A DNA stretch of 64,000 bases from Dentipellis sp. KUC8613 (lineage: Eukaryota > Basidiomycota > Agaricomycetes > Russulales > Hericiaceae): contig NSJX01000027.1 in assembly GCA_002286715.1 (NCBI GenBank), positions 62,001 through 126,000 of the forward strand, read 5' to 3'. This document shows positions 12,055-24,002 of the stretch, one piece after another (the first letter of the stretch is position 1; every line of letters starts with the position of its first letter). Below the pieces are notes generated by a model. It was not told the origin of the DNA. It did not search any database and saw only the letters and a program-made list of their open reading frames with translations. The position numbers and the translations under genes were made by a program.

Positions 12055-12642
12055 TTAATGGTGGTGCTCGCCAGACGCGATGTGACCAGCCTTGCTGCCC
12101 TGCCACGCGTAGCGCGCATTCGCCCAAGAGTACAGACCATAACCTAGAAGAAAATAAGCATGCATTGAGACGCAGAAATGGCATACTCACCGAGAGACAC
12201 GGGGACGATCCAGTAGGGGAGCTGCGACGCCAGGCGGCGGTAGCCGTTGAACAGGTAGTGACGGAACATGTGGTGGGTAGAGCGCTGGCGGAACGGCGAG
12301 ACACCTATGTATCATGAGTGGTAGCGATAATTGGCACCAAGAGGTCAGAGTGTGAGTGGTCAGGGGAGACTGGCATGACAGACGTACCGTACTGCACGAT
12401 GCCGCGCTGTCTCTGGGCGCCGTGCTTGTCACCCCACCAGATGTTCTAACGAACAAGTCAGTACATATTCTCTTTCGCATGCGGCAGGATGCAGAGCATG
12501 TGAGCAAAGATGGATGGGCTGCTACTCACGTAGACCTTAGCTGCAAGAACATGCCACGCGAATCAGACTCCAGCCCTCCTGGAACGTATGGAGAGTACTT
12601 ACGTCCAGGCATCTCACTCATGCGCACGCTAGTGGCCCTCAT
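12055..12642 (-). CDS. QCR8: Cytochrome bc1 complex subunit 8
   Basis: Five exons (12642-12603, 12540-12530, 12445-12388, 12304-12191, 12143-12055) give 103 aa. The sequence has the UcrQ-family layout: a short matrix-side N-terminus with KVYNIWWGDKHGAQRQRGIV, then SPFRQRSTHHMFRHYLFNG, a single transmembrane helix (LPYWIVPVSLGYGLYSWAN) and a polar tail ending GEHHH. QCR8 is a small structural subunit of respiratory complex III near the ubiquinone-binding sites in the inner mitochondrial membrane. Exon 2 is an 11-nt microexon encoding part of PKVY. The gene is divergent from the DUF1308 gene. Confidence 0.93.
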
Positions 12643-12761
12643 TTTGCAGAATGTAGTGGGAAGGAATACGGAAAGGATGTAGACGTTGGGGTTTGTCGAG
12701 CAAGTTGCAGAACGGGCGCGACGCGGCGGCCTCGGACAGCCCCGGAGCGACGCCCGCTCGA

Positions 12762-12789
12762 CCGGTTCGGTTCGGTTCGGTTCGGTTCG
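12762..12789. repeat. GGTTC pentanucleotide microsatellite
   Basis: About five uninterrupted copies of ttcgg lie in the 238-bp divergent promoter between QCR8 and the DUF1308 gene. Confidence 0.85.
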
Positions 12790-12880
12790 CCCTCGGCCTC
12801 GACCTGCCTCCAGAATCTACTTGACAGTCTAGTTCTCTCAATTAGACACACACAAGCAAGTTGAGGACTACACCACAATC

Positions 12881-14826
12881 ATGTCACAAGCAGACCCTTC
12901 AATCCATCCCCAGCTGCAGAAGCAGCTTAATGACCTCCAAAATGTTGCAGAATCAATCGCGGTGTACGAGCCGTACGTCCCAAAACCGCCTATCCTGGAC
13001 GCGTCCATCGATGCGGAGGACGAAGATGCACACAATCGCGGCGACACTCTCCCCGGGCTGCGTACTCTATCGGAGTCCATAAAACGAGATATCGAGCTCA
13101 TTCAAAAGGTAGTTCACATATCGTTTAACTCGACCCTCAGCAGATCCTGATCTATGGGCCTTTTAGTAGTTTCTTAAGAACCCCAACGCTGCGTCGTTGA
13201 ACCCGCCCTCTACGAACGCACCGTACCTACTCGCCGTATGGGAAGAAGTGCTACGCGCGCCACAGCCTGTCGTAGCCATCGGCAAGACGTTTTTTGCAAG
13301 GTCGCCAGGCAAGCAAACCGCGAATGGCCAACCTGCGCGGGGAAATGGCTCCCACCGATCCCCGGGCGTAAAGGTAGACGTCGTTTCAGAAAACGGCAAA
13401 TCCTGGGTTCGCGTCAACACGTACGTATATCGCCAGTGCTCCCACCATAACAAGCTCACGCACTAACCCCCGCAGGACGAAGAACTCCCGACTACTCGTC
13501 GAATTCCGCGAGATCGACTCGTATGACACCGACTCAGACGACTCGCTCGACGTCGACCGGCCCAGCCTTGCACAGACCGAATTCGACAACTCCATCCTGC
13601 GCATGGGCCGCGCGCTCCTCGCCGCCGCCCACTCCCACCCGCTCCCGGGCACCTCCCTCCCCCCGAACGTGACATTCCGCTTCACCCGCCTGCACCCAGC
13701 GCCCGCCACCGACGAGCCGACGGACCCGCGCATCGGGCTCACGCTCGACATGCTGCGCGCCATGGGCATCGACGTGCAGCTCCGCGGCGCCGACGAACCC
13801 ATCCGACCGCCTCCCCGTCCGCGGAAAATCTACCTCGCGCCGACGCGGCACGTCAACCTCGACCTCTCCATCCTCATCGCACTCGTCTCTGACCTCACAC
13901 ACACGCCGCTCCCGCCCTCCGCCGCAGCCGCGCGCGCGCGCTTCTTCCCCAACGCGTCCTACCTCGAGTGGAAGAAGTCGCGCCTGCGCGCGCGCATCAT
14001 GGGCTTGGGCCTCGACGACGCCGACTCGGACGGCGCCAGGTCGGACGCGAACCTCGAGGACGGCGGCGAGCACTCGCGCGCGCTTGCGGACCAGCTGCAG
14101 CAGGAGATGGTGAAGGGCCTGCTGCAAGATATGCACGAGCGCCTGCGCGCCGAAAGCTCCGACGACCCTGCGACTCAGTTCGCCGATGTGCAGTTTTGGA
14201 CGACTGCAGAGGCGCGGGACAGGTTTCTGCGTATCGTTGCGAAGATTGGCGGGGCGAACGAGAAGCGGCGTGCGTATGCGCTCTTTGGACAGTCGTCGTC
14301 TGCGCCTTCTGGTGAGACCGGGGACTACTGGGAACACTCGCGATACCCAGCAAACTTCATCCCACTCCCGCCCGTCCACGTATTTTCCCCATCCTCGCCC
14401 ATCTCCACCCCAACACCGCACGACGCCCCCCTCCCGCCCTTCTTCACCGCCCTCACACGCACCTGCCGCGCGCTGCTCTCCCTCTCGGAAGAGACGCCCC
14501 CGCCGCGCGGCGCGATCCCGGACGCCCTCGCGGACACCGAGATCCAGCGCGCGGCGGTGACGAAGGCGAACCCGAAGCTGACCGCGCACACCGTGCGGAG
14601 CGTGCTCGCGGGCGCGGCGCGCGGGTGGACGACGATGACGGCCAATCGCGCGAGCGTGAAGGCGCTGGTGCGCGAGGTGAGGAAGAGTGGGGCGGAGATG
14701 GATTGTGGGGAGCGTGGTGGTGGGGCGAGGGTGGGTGAGGGTGAGGTGCTTAGAGTAGATGCGGCTATCTGGGTGGTTGACCCGAGGAGCTTGGCGGAGG
14801 GTATGAGGGCAGACTACGAAGGATGA
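12881..14826 (+). CDS. DUF1308-like protein (C7orf25/UPF0415 type)
   Basis: Exons 12881-13108, 13170-13420 and 13476-14826 give 609 aa. The N-terminal part contains IHPQLQKQLNDL and KNPNAASLNPPSTNAPYL; the middle is acidic (DSYDTDSDDSLDVD); the C-terminal half carries RKIYLAPTRHVNLDLSIL, LIALVSDLTH and HTVRSVLAGAARGW, which I recognise as features of the DUF1308/UPF0415 family, whose animal member is C7orf25. No biochemical role is established for the family. The long last exon is very GC-rich, which also creates a 440-codon antisense open frame that I regard as a shadow. Confidence is good for the gene and moderate for the family name. Confidence 0.65.
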
Positions 14827-15294
14827 ATCATTTTCTGCAAAAAGCGGCTTGAGCACAAGACATAAATAATACGAATATATATTCTAAGGAGGTGGAAGGG
14901 AGAGCTGGGAGCTTTGGGTAGATAAGTAGGCACCTGTATTAGCAGTGAGTGCTCGGGTATTAGTGGATGTGTGACTTGCGACTGACGTACACCGTCACAG
15001 CGGGTCGTAGTTGCCGAGCTTGCAGCCTTATTATCGCACTGCCAGCAGGCGGCGACCATTCCCCTCCTTTTTCCTCCTTTCTCCGAGGCCATTGCGTCTG
15101 CGTTGAGTGCGTGTTTTCCTTCGCAGACAACACTTTTCGAAAATTTTCGGGCTCTAGGTCTACTCGAGCTCTCAGCACTTTAGCTTCAGGGACCAGTCGC
15201 CCATATTGCGATTGTGCGGGTCAACTGGTCCCTCCTTTCATACCCTAATCTTTAAATTCCAAAAGCTCCAGCTCTCTCAAATTTGTCGTAGACA
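14827..15294. promoter_or_regulatory. Upstream region of the DNMT-like fusion gene
   Basis: This 468-bp spacer lies between tandem plus-strand genes. No coding signal or repeat is seen. Confidence 0.4.
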
Positions 15295-18200
15295 ATGCGG
15301 CATCCTGACGAGTCCAGTGATTCAGAGGAACACGAGTCTGACTACAGCGACGATGACTCCGAGTCTTCGGATGAAGCGTATGGTACCAAATGTAGGTTGT
15401 TACAGTGATCCCATTTTCTAATGTTGACATGATAAGGTCTAACAACTTCTTCTTTCGGCCCATCTCTGCTGCAGCGTCAAAAATCAAGGTAGTCAAAGTC
15501 GCGAAGCGCCCAGCTGCTGCTACGCCACGCCGTGCTTCTTCTTCTTCCAAGAAGTCCACTGGACTCAGGCCATGGAAGGTCAGGGGAAACTCCAGACGCC
15601 AGACATTCCCATACTTCCGTCATAATGGGAAACTGAACGTCTCATGGCAACGTATGACCGGTCTCAACATCCACCGCAACTACGGCAAATCCCGGTCTTC
15701 GTCCCGCACGTGGGGTGCAGCTTCAGGAATCAGAGAGTTAGTGCAGAACCTCTACGATGCGATACTGGATGTCCGCGGCATTTTCCCGCACGAGGTGCGA
15801 GTTGAGGAACTTCGCAAAGGGGAGGAGGTCGCCGCCGACGCGCCGTCCTTAGATCTCTCAACAAATCCACTCGAGCTTTTCCTCTATGACATGTCCAGAC
15901 CATCGGCCTGGGGCATGGACACGAAGCCTGTCGGATACATCGCCTGGAAACCGTCTTCTGAGCATGCTGGTTTTGGTGACCTCGAGCTCTACAATGTAGG
16001 GCGCATGCCTGATACCGCTTGGTGTCTCGGAGGATCGTCCAAAGGTTCCAACCCTCACTTGATCGGACAGTACGGCGATGGCTTGAAGATGGGTGGGTCT
16101 CTTTATACTCCTGTGCTGGATATGCAGATTGAACACGTGTTTCAAAGGCATTAATGCCCTCCTGAGGGAGGACGCAAGCGTGCTGTACCATACCGAAAAC
16201 GATGTTTGGGTCTTTGGATACCTCGAGGACCGCCTCTTCTACCACGAGAAGAAGTCTACAAGATGCGTGGATGGTGTCATCGTTCAAGTCCGCAACATCC
16301 CATTGCACAGTCTGGCGCTCGACCGCTTTCTCTTCCTGCGTCCACCGACAAGTATATTAACCTACAGCCAAGTCACTGGGTGGACTCGGGGTTGCGTATT
16401 GTTGGACGACAAACATCGCTCGCATATCTATGTATGATGCTCATGTTACAGTAATACCCGACTGACCATGCTTCTTTCTGTAGGTGAAGGGTATTCTCGT
16501 GCGTGAAGAAAAGGACAAAACGACGGGTCTGGTATACGGGATCAATATCGCGGAAGACATCTCGATGAGCCGTGATCGCTCGGCCTTGGAGGACCGAACT
16601 GATGCAGCCGAAGCAATCTTCAGGATATGGCAGCCCTTGCTTCTGACTTCCGACGATGCGCGGACACGGTATCTGGATCTCTTGCAGAACAACGAAAGGG
16701 TGCTCGATGTAGAGGGCGTGGAGGATCTTAATCCCGCCTGTGCGAAGGCGCTCCTATCCACGCTGCAAAAGCAACATTCCGACACCGCTTTCTTCTTCTA
16801 CTCACGAGAAACTACTGATGCAAGACGGATTATCGAAGATTATCTGCATAAGAAGCCCGTCTTGCTTACTGAGTCCCTATATGACGCTCTCCGAGTTCAC
16901 AAGACTATCTTGACTCCGGCCGAGGCTCAGGAAAAGGCCTTTCGATCGCTCCCTCCTGTCGAGCCGGATGAGCAGGCGTCTATCTATGTCAGGCATGTGC
17001 TGCATTCGATCCGAGCACTGCTGCACTTGGATGTGCAGACGGCGCGGTTCCTCAAATCCCTGGCGTTCAAATCAGGCCACTTCGATGTTCTTGAGATCTC
17101 AGTGACGGGTGACCAGGTGCATCTCACCGAGAACCTGCTGAAGCTTGACTACGTTCATAAAAAGCCAGGCTATAGCGCCTGCCCATATGCTGAGCCCACC
17201 GAAGAAGACGATCTAACGACCAAGTCTATCTGCTGTGACTGTGCATCTACGTTCATCAGCACCTCTCTAGTCGATGACTCAGGCGTCTCGCAACAGAGCC
17301 GGGAGCAACTGAAATCTCGCCAGAGGCACCTCATCGGCCAGACACCACGGAATTTGTCCTATACGATCGATGCTCCGGGCTCGGTCAGCGTTTCCTGGTC
17401 GACAGCCGTTTCGATCCCTGCTTCTCGGGGATTTGTCGTCTCTGTCATGGAAGTCAAGCTTGACGCGTTGTTGTCTACGGAACTGGTTTACACAGCGGAG
17501 CCCAGCGGTAAGGAACCAGCCACAGGTATGGCAGATTTTACATCCATACTGAAATCCGGGTCTAACGTATCTATTCAGAAGTCGATGCAAGACAGTACAG
17601 GACAACCCCCGAGCCGACTATCGTCCTGTCTGACCTCAAGCCAGGCACCCGGTATGCCCTGCAAGCCCGCGCAGGCTCTAAGAAGGAAGCGATCTGGAGC
17701 ACCCCCCAAACATTCGCCATCCCGCCTTTATCTGTCACTGGTGTTTGCTGTCAGTGGCCGTCGCCCGGATCTATACGTCTCCAGTGGGATGCCGCCCCTG
17801 GAGCTGCGAAGTACAGTCTTATTTTACTGGCTGCGGATCAAGGAATAATAGACCATCACGAAGATATATCCGATTGTCATTGGGAAGGACAGGCGGATGA
17901 AAAACGCGTAGAGAGCATTCGTATTTCGTCCTGTTCATCTGAAGGCATATCCAACCTTCAACCTTTCGAAGCTCTTGTCGAACATATACCAGCCCACCCA
18001 CAGCCCAAGGCAGTAGAGAGCCCGAAAAAGACGATTCCTCCAGAACCCACCCCAGCAGTCTCCACCGAGGTTCCAACGTCCCCTAAACCGAAGAAGTCCC
18101 CGAGCCCATCTCGTCGATCGCCCTCCGAGTCCTCGGCAGATCCTCCTCCGAAGCAACAGCCTGCTAGTAGTCCTAATATCGCCAAGCCTGCTAAGAGTCC

Positions 18201-20581
18201 AAGCCCCCACTGCGTCGATTTGGATTCAGATTCAGACAACGAAATGGCCTTTGAGCCGTTAAACTTCACTCGTGATGACGACTCGGATAGCGATGTCGAA
18301 CTTGTTGACACGAACGAAGATTATGAGACTGGCGCGGACGTCTCAACAGATCTGCAAGTGAGTTCATTTCCCCCAATACTCTAGCCTTTGAGGACGCTGA
18401 TGTCCGGCACTACTTCTAGGGGATCCTGTCGACATTGTTCGATCGACCTGAAAGCCCTCCACCCGTCGCATCGCATGCTAGTAGCCCAAAGAAATCGGGC
18501 CGTTCCAGCGGCACAGCGCCGGTCAGTCGCAAACCGGCAGAGCAAATTCGCAGCGGATGTTCGTACCAATTCAACATGGGTGACATCCGCTTCGCAATCT
18601 CAATCCACAAGGTCACCTCTGGAAACCCGAAACACATCTTTGGCACACGCTTCATCTTTGCATCCGATTATTTCAAGGATGTCTATCTCGATCCACTAAC
18701 ATTGAGTGACCTCCCCGATCACGAACTCATCAGGCTCGTCGAACCCGATGTCAATCCAGACCATATCGAGCAGGCTGAGTTCGACTACGACGTGGTGTAT
18801 CGTTGGTTGAAGGGCTCCAAATTCAAAGAGATCAAGATACGACAGGGGGAAGATGCGCCCCCCGGTGTCCACCATTGGTCGTTGTCGATGTCAGGCGATG
18901 CCAAAGGCAAGACACTCACGATCTTCAACAAAGACAATAGCTTTACCTTGGATCCATCCCGTGTAAGCGCAGCTTCAGTCGTGGATCTGTATGCCGGCTG
19001 CGGAGGCGTTTCACGAGGGTTCGATGCTGCTGGATTCAATGTCGTTGCTGCCGTCGAGGAGCGGATGGATGCGGCCATCAGTTGGCAAGTGAGTATGACC
19101 ATAAATAAGTCACAGCTTTCCTTTGCTGATCTATGACTAGTTCAACTTTCCAGATGCTCCGATGCATGCTGAGAATCTGCAGGTGTTCCTTGACGATCTG
19201 GAAGCTCGAAAGATAGCGCCGCCGGATCGCGTGACCGTCTTGACGATCTCTGTGCCATCCAACATTAGCTCTCACCATTCGAAATTAATGCACTTCACGG
19301 CTATGGTCAAGCAAGCTATCACTCAGATACAGCCCGCCTTCTTGGTGAGTTGTTACTCCTTATTGCTTCGTCTCCAGCAGATAATGTGAATTCTATCCCA
19401 TTCATTCTAGTGTATATTCGGTTGGCCGGTATGTTCTCGCCCGGTGGTATAATTTCCAACCTACTGATGCTATAGAGTTCAGGAATTTCTTGGTTGCCAT
19501 GGCGGGTACGGTTTCCATGGCATGGAGCTGAGCCTCCTGTCGGGAGGGTACTCTGTCTCATACAAGTTGCTGGACATTGCGGAATACGGAGTGGCTGCGA
19601 CCAGCGAGCGCTTGGTTCTCATTGCGTCAGCAGCTGGCTTGCGTCTTCCAGACTGGCCTCAGGAAAGTCATAGTTCCCAGAGAGAGGGTACTGCATTCAA
19701 GCAATTCCAGACTGTGCGCGATGCAATACAGGATCTCGAATGGCGCAACCCGCGGCAGCCTGCGGATGCATTTGACATGAGGCGGGGTGTATACTGCACT
19801 GTCCCGGATGGTCACCAGGTCCAGCAGCCAAGTGACTATGCTGTCGCTCTAGGAGCTATGCAGGACAAGGTGGTGGGTCACCACATTACAGGTCCGGCAG
19901 AATTTGCGGAAAAGAGGCCGATTGCGGATTACGAGCAGCCATACCCACGTGAGTAGATCCATTTGATATTGAGAGCAGTTCTTGACTGATGGTCCATCCA
20001 GTCCCAGCCGGGACACCGCAATTCTGGCCGCGTCGTCACCCTAGTAAGTAAACTAGCCGTCCGAGGGTGATTGGACTCGCTTCACAAGTACCTTAACTAC
20101 AGAACATGTCGACGAGTATATTTCGCCGCGAGAACTTGCAAGGATTGTCTCGTTCCCAGTCCGTTATCCTATTGAAAAACATTCGAACCTAGCCCTAACG
20201 GTTCGGCTGCTACAGGATTTACACCGGTTCAACGGGCATCGCTACGAACAATACGTCCAAATCACCACGGCTGTCCCACCGCTGCTCAGCAAAGCCATCG
20301 CAATGAGTATCCAACGCTCGCTGCTGCAGCAGTTCCCCGAGCATACCCTTCAGTCCAACCGCGTAGCACCGGATACCTCGAGCGATCCGCCCTCAGGTGC
20401 TCCGAAAGCGGGTGGTAAGTTAAATGGATCACCCGTGCGGCCAGGAAGCACCGGCCAGAAGAGGCACATACCCGATGAAACTACCGAGTCCGGTCCAAGC
20501 TTCGAACATTCTTCCAAGCGGATGAAGCTTGAGCAGGACGAGGTGGAGGATATCAAGGAGACAATCGATCCTCAGCAGTAA
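15295..20581 (+). CDS. GHKL ATPase-FN3-C5 DNA methyltransferase-like fusion, predicted catalytically dead as a methyltransferase
   Basis: Eleven exons (15295-15391, 15475-16092, 16148-16431, 16484-17525, 17579-18357, 18420-19088, 19141-19344, 19411-19428, 19483-19948, 20002-20043, 20103-20581) give 1565 aa. Order: acidic N-terminus; GHKL/Hsp90-like ATPase domain with N-box RELVQNLYDAI (about residue 121) and G2 box IGQYGDGLKMG (about 232); two FN3-like units (about 630-775, with LKPGTRYALQARAGS and SIRLQWDAAPGAAKYSL); a Ser/Pro/acid linker; an uncharacterised block with GDIRFAISIHKV; then a DNA C5-methyltransferase fold. Motif I is intact (VVDLYAGCGGVSRGF, about 1128). The motif IV region reads VLTISVPSNISS instead of carrying PCQ, the ENV position reads LCIFGWPEFLG, and the QxRxR position reads YGVAATSERL. 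The motif X region, TTAVPPLLSKAIAMS, lacks the usual GN. So the SAM-site scaffold remains but the catalytic Cys, Glu and Arg set is missing. Role is inferred to be chromatin-related. Exon 4/5 and exon 8 boundaries are the least sure. Confidence 0.8.
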
Positions 20582-21048
20582 AGCTATCTCTATTTTCCTG
20601 TCTTTTGTTTTCTATTGACATGTTCACATCTTTCTGCTGAACACCAAGCGATTCCATGCAAAATACCGCACAATATCTTACTAGCAATCTTATTATAGCC
20701 TTTTCGTTCCGGCAACTTGGAGCGAATGTTTCGTATAGACCAGCTAATAGCTCGCGACACTATACATTAGAAAGAGCCCCTTTATGTTACATAGCTTATG
20801 TCCAGACTTACATTCCTAATACCATAAACACTTCCTTCACTTTGAGTCACTTTGAGCACTTGACTGATTGGCGGGAGCGCAGCAGCCTGTCATATGGCAC
20901 TACGGTGTGATCCGATGGACGATTTCGTCCAACGGAATTTCTTTCTTAGTTCGAACTCCTCGTCCTAGTGACTATAAGGGCCCCGGATCTCTCACTCCAT
21001 GGCTCCTAAAATTCTATCCTCGTCCCGTCACTGCACACCAGTCTCACC
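20582..21048. promoter_or_regulatory. Spacer upstream of epoxide hydrolase
   Basis: No gene is seen in this 467-bp stretch. An A/T-rich element (actataaggg) near 20971-20980 could be the core promoter of the following gene. Confidence 0.35.
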
Positions 21049-22630
21049 ATGTCCGAGTCCACCACTACCTACGCTAACGAAGTGCCCTTCAAGATAGCCA
21101 TCCCAGACGGCGCGCTCACTCTCCTACACGAGAAGCTCGCAGTCACACGCTTCCCCAACGAGCTCGAGGACGCTGGGTGGGAGTACGGCGCGCCTCTCGA
21201 CGATGTGCGCCGGCTCGGAGTGCGCTGGAAGAATGGCTTCAACTGGCGTGCTCAGGAGGCGAAGCTCAATGCCGAGCTGCCTATGTTCACGCGCAATCTG
21301 GACGTTGAGGGCCATGGAACGCTGAACGTACACTACGTGCACAAGCGGAGCGAGGTGGAGGCTGCGATCCCATTGCTGTTTATCCACGGATGTGAGTTTG
21401 CTGCCTTCGTCTTGCAGTGCGTGCGGTTGACCGTAAAGGCGCCTGTAGGGCCCGGAAGCTTTCTGGAAGTCCGCAAGATCCTGCCGCTGCTAACGGCGTC
21501 GTCGCCTGACCACCCGAGCTTCCATGTCGTCGCGCTCACGCTGCCCGGTTACGCGTTCTCGGAAGCCCCTCGCAAGAAAGGCTTCCAGCTTGTACATTAT
21601 GGCGAAGTGCGTGCCCCGGCTGTCTTTACCGATGACCTCATCTCATACTGAGCGCCCACGATATAGCTCGCGAACAAGCTGATGCTTTCTCTTGGGTACA
21701 AAGAGTATGTCACCCAGGGCGGTGACTGGGGCAGCTTGGTGCGTAGTCAATCATACTTGGAACCGTAAATATTGACACGAGCTTTGCCTATGGCAGATAG
21801 CTACGTACACCGCGTCAAAGTACGGCCCAGACCATGTCAAGGCCGCCCATGTCAACTTCCCTCTGTAAGTGACTGCCTATACTTTCTATCTGCGTTTCCT
21901 CACCGTGCACCTCTTCCCCAGGTCCGTACCCCCGACGCCTACCACTGCGCCCCTCCAGTCTCTCAAATATCTGCTCTCATGGTACACGCCCGCCGAGAAA
22001 GAGGGCCTCAAGCGCACGCAAGAGTTCGCTGCGACAGGGCGCGGCTACTGGATGGAGCAGAGCACACAGCCGCAGACGCTCGGCTACTCACTCGCCGACT
22101 CACCCATAGGACTCCTTGCATGGGTCTACGAGAAGCTCGTGAACTGGACCGACAAGTACCCATGGGAGGACGACGAAGGTGCGTGCATTCTATTCGGCGC
22201 TGTACGTGACCAATGTACTGACTGCGCGAGCAGTCCTCACCTGGGTCTCGGTGTACTGGTTTTCGCGTAGCGGCCCCGCTGCGTCGATCAGGATATACTA
22301 CGAACTGAGCAAGTCGGGCGAGGCGATGAAAATGTCTCGTCCGACGGTCCCGCTTGGGCTTTCGCGGTTCCCCAGGGAGCTCAGGGTTCTCCCGAAAGAG
22401 TGCGTCCGACATCTTTTTCGTACACAGATGCTGAAATACTCATGCACCCGTGTTATAGCTGGTCTTGGACTATGGGAAACGTCGTTTTCGATGCAGAGCA
22501 TGAGAGCGGGGGTCATTTTGCTGCGCATGAGAAGCCGGAGGAGCTGGTGGGTGACCTGAGGAAGATGTTTGGGAAGGGTGGGCCGGCGTTTGGGGTCGTT
22601 CTGGGCAAGAATGGATATGTTCCTGCATAA
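21049..22630 (+). CDS. Microsomal-type epoxide hydrolase (alpha/beta hydrolase)
   Basis: Seven exons (21049-21391, 21449-21606, 21667-21738, 21797-21864, 21922-22178, 22234-22399, 22459-22630) give 411 aa, typical of the family. The N-terminal EHN-type domain ([40 protein letters not shown]) precedes the core. The oxyanion motif HGWPGSF spans intron 1; the nucleophilic Asp lies in [11 protein letters not shown]; the lid supplies [12 protein letters not shown] and [11 protein letters not shown] with the epoxide-activating Tyr candidates; the base His is in [15 protein letters not shown]. It would open epoxides to diols, in detoxification or secondary metabolism. No N-terminal membrane anchor is evident. 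All catalytic elements are present, so activity is likely. Confidence 0.9.
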
Positions 22631-23075
22631 TTGGCTGTAGGATAGCGTTGTACCGATTGTCAACAGGCAGTAGTCGACGATGTATGTGCTTTTGTAGCAT
22701 TTGCGATGATGTATCATGATGGTCGAGTCCTAGTCCGTTTGTGTTGTATCCAAGTGCCGCGACTCGCGGAGTAAAAAGCTCGGATTCGTTTTGACTGAAC
22801 AAGTTTACATCTTGACTCTTACTTTACATAAGTTCAAGTTCAAGTTCAATCGCTGTACCTGCCGACATAATATCCTTGAACGCTGTTCCAGTGCATCGAA
22901 TCGGGTCCGTCGTGTATTTCTAGCGCTCTTTATCGCTGCTGAAACAAAAGTGGGTGCTACTTACGGTACGACTCTACTAACTTTCATTAACACCCTCATG
23001 TTTCATAAAGTATTGAACCACTCTAGCAGGATCGCTTTCTTTCCATCTTGTAACATTGACCAGATATATAGCGAT
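22631..23075. other. Intergenic spacer
   Basis: This 445-bp stretch lies between tandem plus-strand genes. An open frame runs into the next gene from 22791, but its upstream part shows no conserved features, so I treat it as promoter and 5' UTR. Confidence 0.4.
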
Positions 23076-24002
23076 ATGTCTCAAGAGGTCCATCTTCGTG
23101 AGGCACCAGCATCGTCCACTCCAAGAGTGAAACCACCTCTCAAGACCTCCGCGATCCCTGTACCATTTAGCTACACCCCAAGCGACGATGGCACCGATGA
23201 GAATCTGCTCATCCTCCTGCACGGTCTGGGTAAGTTTAGTTCGTACTTCGAACAGGCCCGCTATCTGATGATCGTCTCCTACGCATGCAGGGGACACCCA
23301 TGTCCCTTTCAGCAAGCTTGGAAAGTCATTTAAGCTTCCCCAGACTGCAACGCTCGCACTCCGTGCTCCAGAACAGTAAGCCTACCACTTCTTGTCACAC
23401 ACTGTGCACTATGCGCACTCTTATCCAACATTAAACCTTGATATTTCTCTAACCATGATCTCAGAATCCCATACCTCTACGAGCCCGCGTACCAATGGTA
23501 CGAGTCCTTCGACCTCCTCGGCGAGCTCCTCGCACACCCAAACCCCACGCCTGCACTCGACCTCCTCAGCAAAGTCCTCCAACACCTCACAACCGACTGC
23601 GCATGGCCCGCGAACCGGATCCATCTCTTTGGGTTCGCGCAGGGCGGGAGCGTCGCCGCCGAGTCCACGCTGCGCTGGTGGCGGGAGCACTCCTCCGAGT
23701 CCACATCTCTCGGCTCCATAGTGAGCGTCATCGGCCCGCTGCTCTCGTACCCGACATCCGCTGCGAAGTGCCCTACGCCGATTCTGGTGTTCGACCGGCC
23801 GCCGCCCGCGGAGGGCGTGCTACCGCGCGATGCGATGGTCGCGTTCAAGAAGGGGTTTGAGGCGGTGATAGAAGTGCGGAAGAGTGGGGAGGGCATGCCG
23901 AGGTCGAGGGATGAGTGGGAGCCGATTATGCGGTTTTGGAGTGAGAAGCTGGGCAGGAGGCAGGTTGAAGGGTTGTATGAGGTTATGACTGGTACTGCCT
24001 GA
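23076..24002 (+). CDS. Phospholipase/carboxylesterase-like alpha/beta hydrolase lacking the nucleophilic Ser
   Basis: Exons 23076-23229, 23291-23375 and 23465-24002 give 258 aa. The fold is recognisable: LLILLHGLGDTHVPFSKLG (oxyanion loop), LALRAPEQIPYLYEPAYQW, and the nucleophile elbow region RIHLFGFAQGGSVAAES. In active lysophospholipases and thioesterases of this family the elbow is GFSQGG; here codon GCG encodes Ala at the nucleophile. The later part, where the acid and His would sit, also departs from the family: PILVFDRPPP is kept but no clear GH motif follows. The protein may be a non-catalytic relative. Start ATG at 23076 (MSQEVHL) is the first in the compact frame. Confident as a gene; function open. 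Confidence 0.75.

Noticed and set aside
13534..14856. 440-codon open frame on the minus strand
   Set aside because: It is antisense to the GC-rich last exon of the DUF1308 gene, is Arg/Val-rich with no domain, and is explained by codon bias on the other strand.
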